Source of the DNA: Amycolatopsis camponoti
Lineage (GTDB): Bacteria; Actinomycetota; Actinomycetes; Mycobacteriales; Pseudonocardiaceae
DNA length: 64,000 nt
NCBI RefSeq assembly: GCF_902497555.1
Contig: NZ_CABVGP010000001.1
Coordinates: forward strand, 124,001 to 188,000
Reading direction: 5' to 3'
The notes beneath the pieces were generated by a model, which saw only the letters and a program-made list of their open reading frames with translations, ran no database searches and had not been told where the DNA came from. The translations under genes were made by a program, and so were the position numbers. Positions within the stretch are counted from its first letter, which is position 1. Every line of letters starts with the position of its first letter. Shown one piece after another: positions 1 through 9,449 of this stretch.

Positions 1-1034
1 TCGACCAGACGCAGTCGCACACGCCGGTCCCGCCTTCGGCACCGCCGCCCCCGCCGGCACCGGCGCACGAGCCGGTGGCGAACCAGGGCGGGCTGGTCCC
101 GCTCGACCAGCCGATCAGCCTGGACGACCTGGTCAGCGGCGGCCGCGCGGCGGGCCCGTTCCTGTCGCCCGAGCTGCCGAAGCCCGAGACGCCGGCCTGG
201 CCGACCGCCGAGGACCTCGCCCCGCTGACGCCGTCGGCGAACGGCGACGGCGCCAGCTCCAGGGCGGGCGACACGCAGTTCGCGCCGCTGGTCCTGCCGA
301 AGCGCGAGCCGAAGTACGTCCCGCCGGAAGAGCCGCCACCGCCCCCCCCGCGTGCGGAGGAGGTCGGTCCGTCGGCCCTCGAGGACGATGTACCCACCCG
401 GCGGCTGCCCATCTACCAGTCGGTGCTGTCACGCTGGTTCAGTGAAGGCGACGACTCGCCGGCCGACCCGGTTCCGGCGCAGGGTGACGGTGAAGACCCG
501 AACCTGCCGCCGCTCACCGGCTCCTCCGAGCCGGTCGCGGAGCGGACCGTCGTCGCCGAACCGGTCACGCGGCGCCAAGAGCGCGAACAGCGCGAGCCGC
601 GCGAACAGGTGGACGAGCTGCTGCCGACCGCGGCGACCCGGCACCCGCTCCTCCCGCCCGACGACGGCTGGCACAGTGCCTCCGACGACGGCTGGCAGAA
701 GGCGCAGTCGCTGCTCGAGTCCAAGAACGAGGAGATCACCACGGCCGGGCTGCCCAAGCGCGTCCCGAACGCCTACCTGGTTCCGGGGTCGATCAACAGT
801 CCTTCTGCCGGCGCGCCGGCCCAGAACAACTTCGCGGACAACACCGCGGGCATGCCCGGAACGGGTGCGATCACCCGCTCGGCGTCCGCGGCGCGGAGCA
901 GGATGGCAAGCTTCCAGCGGGGCTACACCTCGGGACGGCACGCTTTGAAGGAGCTCCCGGCCGAAGAACAGCTGGAAAGCAGCAGGGTTCCGGGGCGTGG
1001 CAACACCACAGACAGCAGTGAGGAGCGAAAGTGA
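1..1034 (+). CDS. cvnA: CvnA-type sensor histidine kinase, C-terminal tail only (5' partial)
   Basis: The frame is open from base 3 through the window edge to a TGA at 1032-1034, so only the last ~343 residues are present. What is seen is a low-complexity Pro/Glu/Arg-rich tail with no kinase core. It overlaps the next gene by 4 nt (GTGA). The following roadblock, DUF742 and GTPase genes form the conservon order A-B-C-D known from streptomycetes, in which the first gene is a membrane histidine kinase with a nitrate/nitrite-sensing-type extracellular domain and a long disordered tail. The kinase identity is therefore inferred from context; the catalytic part lies upstream of this window. Confidence 0.7.
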   Translation, partial: DQTQSHTPVPPSAPPPPPAPAHEPVANQGGLVPLDQPISLDDLVSGGRAAGPFLSPELPKPETPAWPTAEDLAPLTPSANGDGASSRAGDTQFAPLVLPKREPKYVPPEEPPPPPPRAEEVGPSALEDDVPTRRLPIYQSVLSRWFSEGDDSPADPVPAQGDGEDPNLPPLTGSSEPVAERTVVAEPVTRRQEREQREPREQVDELLPTAATRHPLLPPDDGWHSASDDGWQKAQSLLESKNEEITTAGLPKRVPNAYLVPGSINSPSAGAPAQNNFADNTAGMPGTGAITRSASAARSRMASFQRGYTSGRHALKELPAEEQLESSRVPGRGNTTDSSEERK

Positions 1035-1510
1035 CACGGGCGGGTGCAATGCAGCCGGGTGGCTCCGCGCAGCCGAACGGCCAAGCGCATGCCAAGACGA
1101 ACAACGCCGGCAGCTTCGCTTGGCTGATCACGGATTTCGTGCACCGGGTGCCCGGCGCGGCCCACGCGGTCGTGGTGTCGGCCGACGGCCTGCTCCTGGC
1201 GGCTTCGCGAGGCTTGCCGAAGGACCGGGCGGACCAGCTGGCGGCGGTGGCGTCGGGGCTCACGAGCCTCGCGCGCGGCGCGGCCAAGGTGTTCGAAGGC
1301 GGGACGGTCGCGCAGACCGTGGTCGAGATGGCCAACGGCTTCCTCTTCCTCATGCAGGTTTCGGACGGCTCGTGCCTGGCGGTGCTCGGTTCGCCGGAGA
1401 GCGACATCGGCCTGGTCGTCTACGAGATGACCCTGCTGGTGGAGCGGGTCGGTCAGCAGCTGACACCGGAGATGCGGGCCCAGCTGCAGGGCTCGGCAGT
1501 CCGCCGCTGA
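1031..1510 (+). CDS. cvnB: Roadblock/LC7 domain protein of conservon (CvnB)
   Basis: 159 aa. After a ~25-residue polar N-terminus the protein is one roadblock/LC7 domain: [20 protein letters not shown], a VSADGLLL strand, and a C-terminal [13 protein letters not shown] helix. In conservons the roadblock protein is a GAP-like or scaffold partner of the Ras-like GTPase CvnD and responds to the kinase CvnA. The GTG start overlaps the cvnA stop (GTGA) behind a GAGGAG ribosome site; an in-frame ATG at 1049 is a possible alternative. The genes that follow, at 1536 and 2305, are transcribed with it. Close in sequence to the second roadblock gene at 3294. Confidence 0.9.
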   Translation: MTRAGAMQPGGSAQPNGQAHAKTNNAGSFAWLITDFVHRVPGAAHAVVVSADGLLLAASRGLPKDRADQLAAVASGLTSLARGAAKVFEGGTVAQTVVEMANGFLFLMQVSDGSCLAVLGSPESDIGLVVYEMTLLVERVGQQLTPEMRAQLQGSAVRR

Positions 1511-1535
1511 GGACACGGGAACCGAGGAGAGAGCC

Positions 1536-2324
1536 GTGGACGACGGGCGCTTGAGGGGCGATGGCCGGCTCGGTGACGACTTCTCCGGCGGGTGGTCCGA
1601 GCAATCGGACGACGGCCGGGAGGACTGGCAGTCGTTCCGGGAACGGGTCGACCGCGAGTGGCGGTCACGCCGGGTGCAGGCGTCCGACAACGACCCCGTG
1701 CGAGAACCCCCGAACTGGCTGACCGACAGCAACGCCGGTCAGGAACCGATCCGGCCGATCCAGCCCGGGAGCGGCGAATACCGCGACCGGCTGCTGGGCG
1801 GCCCGGGAGCCGAGCTGTTCGGCGGGTCGAGCGGGCCGTTGTACGACGCGCACGACTTCGCCGCGTACAGCAACGGCCGCGACCGCGACTACTCGCAGGG
1901 GCCTGACTCCGGCGAGTTCGCGGCGGCCCTGCCGCGGCAGGCCAACCAGGAGTACGTGGACGAGCCGGCGCCGACCGAGATGGAGACCTCGGGCCTGGTC
2001 CGGCCGTACTTCCGGACCCGGGGCCGGACGAAGGCGACCCTCGACCTGGCGATCGAGGCGCTGATCTCGACGAGTGATCAGGGCCGGATGCTCGACCGGG
2101 TCCGGGTGCCCGAGCACCGGTCGATCTGCGACCTGTGTCTCGACACCCGGTCGGTGGCCGAGGTGGCCGCGCTGCTGCGGCTGCCGCTCGGTGTGGTGCG
2201 GGTGTTGATTGGTGACGTGGCGGGCCTCGGGCTGGTGCTGGTGCACTCCAGCAGCCCGACCGTGGGCGACCGCCCGAGTATCGAGTTCATGGAAAGGGTG
2301 CTCAGTGGGCTTCGGAGAATTTGA
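1536..2324 (+). CDS. cvnC: DUF742 protein of conservon (CvnC)
   Basis: 262 aa, GTG start behind a GAGGAGAG site. The first ~140 residues are acidic, polar and probably disordered. The DUF742 domain occupies about residues 150-262 and shows the family features VRPYFRTRGRT, HRSICDLCLDTRSVAEVAALL and a winged-helix-like LRLPLGVVRVLIGDVA, ending in [12 protein letters not shown]742 proteins are the third member of conservons and are thought to couple the kinase/roadblock pair to the GTPase; there is no enzymatic motif. It overlaps cvnD by 20 nt, which indicates translational coupling. Confidence 0.9.
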   Translation: MDDGRLRGDGRLGDDFSGGWSEQSDDGREDWQSFRERVDREWRSRRVQASDNDPVREPPNWLTDSNAGQEPIRPIQPGSGEYRDRLLGGPGAELFGGSSGPLYDAHDFAAYSNGRDRDYSQGPDSGEFAAALPRQANQEYVDEPAPTEMETSGLVRPYFRTRGRTKATLDLAIEALISTSDQGRMLDRVRVPEHRSICDLCLDTRSVAEVAALLRLPLGVVRVLIGDVAGLGLVLVHSSSPTVGDRPSIEFMERVLSGLRRI

Positions 2325-2913
2325 CTCCGACGCGAACGCGCCGCAGGTGACGGGTCCGACCTCGTCGGCCAAGATCGTGGTCGCCGGCGGGTTCGGTTCG
2401 GGGAAGACAACAATGGTCGGGGCGATCTCGGAGATCGATCCGCTGACCACCGAGGCCATGATGACCGAGGCGAGCGTCGGACACGACGACACCACGGCCA
2501 CGCCCAACAAGACCACCACGACCGTGGCGATGGACTTCGGGCGCATCTCGCTGGACTCGGACCTGGTGCTGTACGTGTTCGGCACCCCTGGTCAGCACCG
2601 GTTCTGGTTCATGTGGGACGACCTCGCGGTCGGCGCCATCGGGGCGGTCGTGCTGGTGGACACGCGGCGGCTCGCCGACGCGTTCCCGTCGATCGACTTC
2701 TTCGAGAACCGGAAGCTGCCCTACGTCGTGGCCATCAACTGCTTCGACCGGCTTCTGCACCACCAGATCGAGGACGTGCGGCACGCGCTCACCATCGCGC
2801 CGTCGGTCCCGATCATGGCGTGCGACGCGCGTGAGCGCGACTCCGCCAAGCAGGTGCTGATCTCCGTCGTCCAGCACGCGATCGCGCACGATTCGGCGCT
2901 GCGCGCAGGCTGA
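2305..2913 (+). CDS. cvnD: Ras-like small GTPase of conservon (CvnD)
   Basis: 202 aa from a GTG at 2305 that lies inside the end of cvnC, with GAAAGGG just upstream. A longer open frame exists from 2209 but reads through cvnC and lacks homology features. The P-loop GGFGSGKT is at residues 28-35, followed by switch-like TVAMDFGRI, a [16 protein letters not shown]3-type region and NCFD in place of the NKxD specificity motif. This is the conservon GTPase family, related to MglA-like bacterial Ras proteins, which works with the roadblock protein at the inner face of the membrane. It ends the first conservon; a ~380-nt gap follows. Confidence 0.92.
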   Translation: MGFGEFDSDANAPQVTGPTSSAKIVVAGGFGSGKTTMVGAISEIDPLTTEAMMTEASVGHDDTTATPNKTTTTVAMDFGRISLDSDLVLYVFGTPGQHRFWFMWDDLAVGAIGAVVLVDTRRLADAFPSIDFFENRKLPYVVAINCFDRLLHHQIEDVRHALTIAPSVPIMACDARERDSAKQVLISVVQHAIAHDSALRAG

Positions 2914-3293
2914 GGGTGCGGATGCCCCGGAGCGGATGCGGCCGTTGGAGTGAACTCCACGGGCTTCACCCACTTCGGGGAGCCTTGCCGCCGTCCGGAG
3001 GACGGAACGGTCGCCGCGGTTCGGTAACGTCGAAGGGGGCGTCCTCGGCCGGGCCCGCCGTCCACCGGGCTGACCTGCGCGGACACCCCGCCACCGCGGG
3101 CCGCGGAGCGAGTTCCGGCCGCACTGGCCGCACCGGGTCGGTGCGGAGCGCGGTCGCGCGCACACGTAGGGTGCGCACCGGCCGGTCGGTGGTCGACTCG
3201 ACACCACCGGCGGGGCGAATACGCTTGAGCGTGGGCCGTGCCGGCCACTCCGGGGTGCGGCGTGCGGCGCCGCAGGAGCAAGGAGGGGCAGTA
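2914..3293 (+). promoter_or_regulatory. Intergenic region with candidate promoter for the second roadblock gene
   Basis: No credible gene is seen in these 380 nt; a frame is open on the plus strand but its translation is Arg/Gly/Pro-rich without family features. A candidate promoter is TCGACA (3198-3203), a 16-nt spacer and TACGCT (3220-3225), giving a start near 3232 and a ~60-nt leader. The ribosome site AAGGAGGGG at 3280-3288 clearly serves the GTG at 3294. The gap implies that the second roadblock-DUF742 pair is transcribed separately from the conservon. Promoter confidence is low because it was picked by eye. Confidence 0.35.
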
Positions 3294-3710
3294 GTGACGG
3301 CATCCGGCCAGGGCTCGTTCGGCTGGCTCATCACGGACTTCGTGCGCCGGGTACCCGGCGCCGCGCACGCCGTTCTGGTGTCCGCCGACGGCCTGCTCCT
3401 GGCGCCGTCGGAAGGCCTGCCCCAAGAGCGCGCCGAGCAGCTGTCCGCGGTCGCGTCCGGGCTGATCAGCCTGACGCACGGGGCCGCGCGCTGCTTCGAA
3501 GCGGGTGGCGTCAACCAGACCGTGGTGGAGATGGAGCGCGGTTACATGTTCCTGATGTCCGTTTCGGACGGTTCGTCGCTGGCGGTGCTGGCCGCGCCGA
3601 CGTGCGACATCGGCACGGTCGCGTACGAGATGACGCTGCTCGTCGAGCGGGTCGGCCAGCAGATCACCCCTGAGCTGCGCGCGCAGCTCCAGGGCGGCTT
3701 GCGTGGGTAG
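3294..3710 (+). CDS. Second roadblock/LC7 domain protein, orphan pair
   Basis: 138 aa, beginning at a GTG preceded by a strong AAGGAGGGG. It is almost purely a roadblock domain ([42 protein letters not shown]) and lacks the ~25-residue extension of the first copy at 1031. The two are clearly paralogous, with long identical blocks. It is followed 6 nt later by a DUF742 gene, but no histidine kinase and no GTPase accompany them, so this is half a conservon. It may signal through the kinase or GTPase of the adjacent complete unit; that is inference. Confidence 0.9.
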   Translation: MTASGQGSFGWLITDFVRRVPGAAHAVLVSADGLLLAPSEGLPQERAEQLSAVASGLISLTHGAARCFEAGGVNQTVVEMERGYMFLMSVSDGSSLAVLAAPTCDIGTVAYEMTLLVERVGQQITPELRAQLQGGLRG

Positions 3711-3716
3711 GGCGAG

Positions 3717-4625
3717 ATGAGGATTTCGGGATTCGACGATCCGGACTCCAGCGGCTGGGACGCACTGCACCGCGGTACCGAGCGCGAGGGTTTCGATTCG
3801 CCCAGCAAGTTCGACATGTCGACGCTGTCGACGATCATGCCCAAGCGCAAGCCGGCGCGACCCCAGCCGGACCCGCAGGGCTACACCGACGAGGACACCC
3901 GCGAGTGGGGTTCGTCGTCCGACTTCGACGAGGGCTACGACGACGGCGGTTACGATCCCGCCGCGCCCGAGTGGCAGGACGAGGAGACGTACGAGCCGGA
4001 GCCCCCGCCGCTGGAGCCCGCGTGGACACCTCCGCGCGGCGCGCGCCCGCCGGCCCCGCCCCGGCCGCCCGCCCCGCCTCGCCCGCCGGCACCCCCGGTG
4101 CCCCGGCCGCCGGCCCCGAGGCCCCCGGTGTCCAGACCCCAGGCGGCGCCCCCGCCTTCGTGGGCTCCGCCGATCGACCCGCGCACCGGCTGGACACCTC
4201 CGCCGGACCCGGAGACCCGCTGGATCCCGCAGCCGGAGCCGTGGGAAGAACCGGCCCGCGTGCTGAGCCCGCCGCCGGTCGCCGCGGCGCGGTCCCGGGT
4301 GCGCCCGTACACGCGCACCGGCGGCCGCACGCGGTCCGACCACAACCTGGCGCTGGAAGCGCTCGTCTCGACGTCCGACGACGGGCGCCGGTACCGCGGC
4401 GTCCGGTCGGTCGAGCACCGCCGGATCTGCGACCTGTGCCTGGACACGCGCTCGGTGGCCGAGATCGCGGCCCACCTGCGGCTGCCGCTGGGCGTGGTGA
4501 AGGTACTGGTCGGCGACATGGCCGACATCGGCCTGGTGCTGATCCACCAGACCGAGCTGATCCTCGGGGACCGCTCGTCCCGTGAGTTCATGGAACGCGT
4601 CCTGGCCGGCCTGCGGGCGCTCTAG
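3717..4625 (+). CDS. Second DUF742 protein with proline-rich linker
   Basis: 302 aa. Residues 1-90 are acidic, residues ~95-165 are a proline-rich linker with many PPAPPRP-type repeats, and the DUF742 domain fills about 190-302 (RVRPYTRTGGRT, HRRICDLCLDTRSVAEIAAHL, LRLPLGVVKVLVGDMADIGLV). The C-terminal domain closely matches CvnC at 1536, so the pair 3294/3717 looks like a duplication of cvnB-cvnC. The Pro-rich linker is not in the first copy and may allow reach to a partner. The ATG follows the roadblock stop by 6 nt; the purine run GGGCGAG overlaps the intergenic gap. Confidence 0.88.
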   Translation: MRISGFDDPDSSGWDALHRGTEREGFDSPSKFDMSTLSTIMPKRKPARPQPDPQGYTDEDTREWGSSSDFDEGYDDGGYDPAAPEWQDEETYEPEPPPLEPAWTPPRGARPPAPPRPPAPPRPPAPPVPRPPAPRPPVSRPQAAPPPSWAPPIDPRTGWTPPPDPETRWIPQPEPWEEPARVLSPPPVAAARSRVRPYTRTGGRTRSDHNLALEALVSTSDDGRRYRGVRSVEHRRICDLCLDTRSVAEIAAHLRLPLGVVKVLVGDMADIGLVLIHQTELILGDRSSREFMERVLAGLRAL

Positions 4626-4668
4626 TCCCGGCGGACGGGGCCGAGGCGATCCCCGGCCCCGCGCGTCG

Positions 4669-5262
4669 TCAGGCCTTGGGCCAGGTGAGAGCGAGCGCCA
4701 GGGTGTTGCCGGGGCCGGGCACGGCCGCGTTGACGAAAGCCGTCGCCGACCCGCAGTTCGCGAAGTCGCCGATGGTGTACGTCGAGGTCAGGTGGCCGCC
4801 CTTGTCGAGCTGCCAGTCGGTCGACGTCAGCTCGGTGGTGACCGGCTCCGCCGTGCCGCACGCCGGGCCGACGTCGTGGGGCTTGCCGTTCACGGTCACG
4901 TCCGAGACCTTCACCGGCCACTTCGCGGTGGCGGTGAACCCGCCGAAGGCCTGCCCGGTGACGGCGCCGGGGCCCAGGGTGAGCTTGCCGCTGACGGTCC
5001 CCACGCCCGGCACGGTCCGGGTGATCGTCACCGGCGGCAGCGTGATCGTGCCGGAGAAGGAGTACGGCCCGATGTCGGTGTACAGCTCGGCGATCCCCGG
5101 CCCGAGCGTGACGTTCGCATTCGGCTTGGCCACGTGCGTGGTGCCGTTGACGTCGTACTTGGTGTAGACGGGTGGCCCGATCGCCTCAGCCGCCCCGGCG
5201 AACCCGACCCCGGCGACGACGGTCGCCGCGGCCAGCGCGGTCACGCGCGTTCCCCACTTCAT
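4669..5262 (-). CDS. Secreted beta-rich protein of unknown function
   Basis: 197 aa from the ATG at 5262, which has AGGGAGG 4-5 nt upstream; an upstream in-frame start would add 15 residues of non-signal sequence. The N-terminus MKWGTRVTALAAATVVAG followed by AGAAEA is a Sec signal peptide with likely cleavage near residue 27. The mature part is Thr/Val/Gly-rich with regular alternating strands and two cysteines (ACGT, ANCGS), as in small secreted beta-sandwich proteins common in Pseudonocardiales. I do not recognise a specific family. It stands alone between the DUF742 gene (convergent) and the helicase-associated gene. Confidence 0.8.
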   Translation of the reverse strand: MKWGTRVTALAAATVVAGVGFAGAAEAIGPPVYTKYDVNGTTHVAKPNANVTLGPGIAELYTDIGPYSFSGTITLPPVTITRTVPGVGTVSGKLTLGPGAVTGQAFGGFTATAKWPVKVSDVTVNGKPHDVGPACGTAEPVTTELTSTDWQLDKGGHLTSTYTIGDFANCGSATAFVNAAVPGPGNTLALALTWPKA

Positions 5263-5346
5263 GGTCCCTCCCTGGTTCCCGAAGATCCGGAGAACCAGGC
5301 TTACCACGTGGTCAGGCGTTCCGTCGGGGATTCACCAAATCCGGCG

Positions 5347-7584
5347 CTACTCCTCGACCAGCGCCGCGGAGGTGATCCGGTGCAGCGAATACCGCTGGTT
5401 GTCGTCGCCTTCGAGGACACCGCCGCCGACGCGCACGGGCCGCACGACCCGCTGGCTGGCGGTCCCGCGGGAGTCGACGAACCCGATCCAGACCTCACGG
5501 CGTTCCAGCGTCGCCCGCGACAGCAGCTCCAGCGTCGCCGACGTGTCGGCTCCGCCGCCGACCGGCGCCCGCACCGCGGACCCCCGGCGCCGGGCGGACG
5601 CGGCGTCGCCCGCCCGCAGGTTCGAAACGATCCGGGTGGCCTGGTCGGACGTCAGCACCGCCTGCTCACCCGGGTTGCGCCGGGCCGCGCGGGCCTTCGC
5701 CGGCAGCCGCCGCCCGCCCGGCCGGATGTCGACGACCCGGCCGTCCGGGCCTTCCGCCGCCGGTGCGAACCCCGCCGCGCGCAGGCCGGTGAGGACCTCG
5801 TGCAGCGGGTCCGGGCTGATCACGACGGTCGGCGCGATCAGCCGCAGGTCGTGCTCCGCCGCGACCGGGTGGGCCAGCACCTCGGCCAGCAACGCCTCGT
5901 CGTCGCACCGCAGGAACGACGCCGCGACGCCGCCGCGCAGCCGGCCGTGCCGCCGGGCGACGTCGTCGACCAGGTAGCTCAGCGACTGCGGGACCGGTGT
6001 CGCGGACTTCTTCCTGAACAGCGCGTGCAGCTCGTCCGCGGTCCGGCCGGTGTCCAACGCACGCCGGACGGACGTCTCGGTGATCCGGTAGACCGTCGCG
6101 TGGCCGGCCGACTCGACGTTCGCGACGGCGTCCATCTCCGCCGCCAGCTCCGGTTCCAGGGGACCCGGCGCGACGACCGTCAGGTCGGCCTGCAGCAGGA
6201 CGTGGTCCACCGGCGCGGGCAGCGCGTCCATGATCGCCTCGACGGCACCAGGCCGGTCTTCGGCGAGCAGCGCCCGCGTCGCCGTCGTGAGGCCGCCGAG
6301 CCCGACGATCCCCAGCGCCGAGGCCTCGGACATCGTCCAGCGGACGGTCTCGTCCCGCAGCCGGCCGCCGCGCCGCGGGGCCCGCCAGGCCAGCACCGCG
6401 ACGAGCTCGTCGACGCTCTTCACCCCGGCGCCGCGGGGCAGGTCGGCCAGCGCGGCCAGCACCCGCCGCCGCGCGACCGGCGCCAGCGGGCGGCGCAGCT
6501 CCTCCGACAGCGGCGCGATCGGCTTGTCCTTGGCGTCGCGCCCGCCGGCCATCCCCGGCAGCCGCGGCAGCTCCAGCCAGGCTTGGGCCAGCGTCATCCA
6601 CCGCTGCGCGGTCGGCGACGCGAGCCACGAATCGGTCAGCGTCGTCGGCACCCACTCGGGCACGGTCGCTTCGCTGTCCGCGACGAGCCCGGCGCCGACG
6701 GCCAGCTCGGCCAGCAGGATCGCCTGCGTCTCGTCGATCTCGAGGTCCTTGGCCAGCTTCTTCAGCTCGCGCACGCCGAGCCCGCCCGACTTGAGCACCG
6801 GCGGCGGCGCCGCGGACCACGAGCGGAGCAGGGATTCGGTGTGGCGCAGGAACTCCATCGCCTCACCGGCCGCGGCCTCGTCCAAAGTGGACGGCTGGTG
6901 CGGGTGGTCCGGCAGCTCGGGCTCGGTGAGCGCGTCCGGGGCGAAGACCCCGCCGCGCACCGCGACACCGAGCTCGCGCGGCAGCTCGACGGTCTGGTCG
7001 TCGCGCCGCAGCAGCAGCCCGCGAGCCAGCAGCTTCTGCACCGGTGTCCCGGCCTTCTCGAGCGTCAGGTCGGCGCCCGCGTCGCGGGTGCGGCCGATCG
7101 GCGGGCCGGCGGCGAGGGCGTTCAGCACGCCGCGTTCGTCGTCGGGCAGCTCCGCGAGCCGCGCCCCGAGGTCCTCGCCGGCCAGCGACGGCGACGACGC
7201 CCCCAGCCCGGCCGGGAACGGCCCGAGCACCTCCCGGACCGCGGGCGGCACGCGCAGCGCGTCGTCCGGGCCCCAGGCCAGCGCCCGTGCGCGCAGCCGG
7301 GCCAGCGGCCGGGTGATGTCGGTGCCGACGAGGCCCGTGACCTCGGCGACCGGCACCGGGTCGCGGTCCGCGCCGGCCAGCAGGCACGCTTCGAGCACGG
7401 CGATGGTGACCGTGTCCAGGTCTTCGCAAGCGCGCGCGACCGAGCCCGGCGTGCCGGCTCGGGTGGCCAGCACGGTGCTGTCCGAGGGTGGCGGCGTGGA
7501 CAGGTCGCGGCGCGTGCGGAGCAGCTCTTCGAGAGCGGCGTCGGACTCCGCGCGCAGCCAGTCCGCCAAGGAGGTCGCGGGCAT
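5347..7584 (-). CDS. Helicase-associated domain protein with WYL-like C-terminus
   Basis: 745 aa starting MPATSLADWLRAESDAAL. The length, the Leu/Arg/Asp-rich winged-helix-like repeats and the final ~70 residues (REVWIGFVDSRG, PVRVGGG, YSLHRI) match the actinobacterial helicase-associated proteins (Helicase_C_3 type) represented by M. tuberculosis Rv0862c; the C-terminal block is WYL-like. In mycobacteria this gene lies next to the XPB/ERCC3 helicase, with which it is presumed to act in DNA repair. Here no XPB gene follows; a small secreted protein does. No Walker motifs are visible, so it is not itself a helicase motor. Confidence 0.82.
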   Translation of the reverse strand: MPATSLADWLRAESDAALEELLRTRRDLSTPPPSDSTVLATRAGTPGSVARACEDLDTVTIAVLEACLLAGADRDPVPVAEVTGLVGTDITRPLARLRARALAWGPDDALRVPPAVREVLGPFPAGLGASSPSLAGEDLGARLAELPDDERGVLNALAAGPPIGRTRDAGADLTLEKAGTPVQKLLARGLLLRRDDQTVELPRELGVAVRGGVFAPDALTEPELPDHPHQPSTLDEAAAGEAMEFLRHTESLLRSWSAAPPPVLKSGGLGVRELKKLAKDLEIDETQAILLAELAVGAGLVADSEATVPEWVPTTLTDSWLASPTAQRWMTLAQAWLELPRLPGMAGGRDAKDKPIAPLSEELRRPLAPVARRRVLAALADLPRGAGVKSVDELVAVLAWRAPRRGGRLRDETVRWTMSEASALGIVGLGGLTTATRALLAEDRPGAVEAIMDALPAPVDHVLLQADLTVVAPGPLEPELAAEMDAVANVESAGHATVYRITETSVRRALDTGRTADELHALFRKKSATPVPQSLSYLVDDVARRHGRLRGGVAASFLRCDDEALLAEVLAHPVAAEHDLRLIAPTVVISPDPLHEVLTGLRAAGFAPAAEGPDGRVVDIRPGGRRLPAKARAARRNPGEQAVLTSDQATRIVSNLRAGDAASARRRGSAVRAPVGGGADTSATLELLSRATLERREVWIGFVDSRGTASQRVVRPVRVGGGVLEGDDNQRYSLHRITSAALVEE

Positions 7585-7674
7585 AGAAGGCCAGCGTACC
7601 GGGCGGTTGAGACAAGCCGCCGCGGCTCAGGCAGACTGTCCAGGCTGGAACCGAACGCGGCTGTGGAGGACGTT

Positions 7675-7854
7675 GTGGCCAAGGGTGAGAAGAAGCACAA
7701 GGGCGTCGACCCGACCTGGCCGGGGGAGGCGGGTGAGCACCCGGTGACCGAGCTCGCGTCCGACCGCCAGGGCTCGCTGTCGCCGTTCGGTGACATCACC
7801 TTCCCCCTCGACACGGTGCCGTACGTGCACCCGGAGACCGAGATCAACCGCTGA
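7675..7854 (+). CDS. Small conserved hypothetical protein
   Basis: 59 aa, starting at a GTG with a perfect GGAGGA 4 nt upstream (7665-7670). A much longer open frame covers this stretch but only these last codons have a plausible start and amino-acid composition. The N-terminus is Lys-rich (AKGEKKHKG), then acidic and Pro-rich, ending in DTVPYVHPETEINR. No signal peptide, membrane segment or cysteines. It is divergent from the helicase-associated gene, the position of Rv0863 in mycobacteria. Function unknown. Confidence 0.7.
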   Translation: MAKGEKKHKGVDPTWPGEAGEHPVTELASDRQGSLSPFGDITFPLDTVPYVHPETEINR

Positions 7855-7983
7855 CCCTGCGGCCGGGGCGGCAACCAGCAGCAGAGTTACTGGTCAGTAC
7901 CGGTATCGGGGCCTCGTGAGGGCGGTCACGGGAGTAGGTTCGCTCCCGTCCCAACCCACCTTTCCCACGCGGGGGTAAGCGCC

Positions 7984-9372
<1,389 letters not shown>

Positions 9373-9449
9373 GTCGTCCGTCCGGCGGACACCGGGAGCA
9401 CGGGCGTCCCCCTACGCTGAGGTTTCGGCTCGCGTGGGGGGAGTTCGGA

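Noticed and set aside
4582..7674. Plus-strand open frame covering the helicase-associated gene
   Set aside because: It is the complement of a clear family protein on the minus strand; its composition (Arg/Gly/Pro/Gln) is that of an out-of-frame GC-rich translation. Only the last 59 codons are kept as a small gene.
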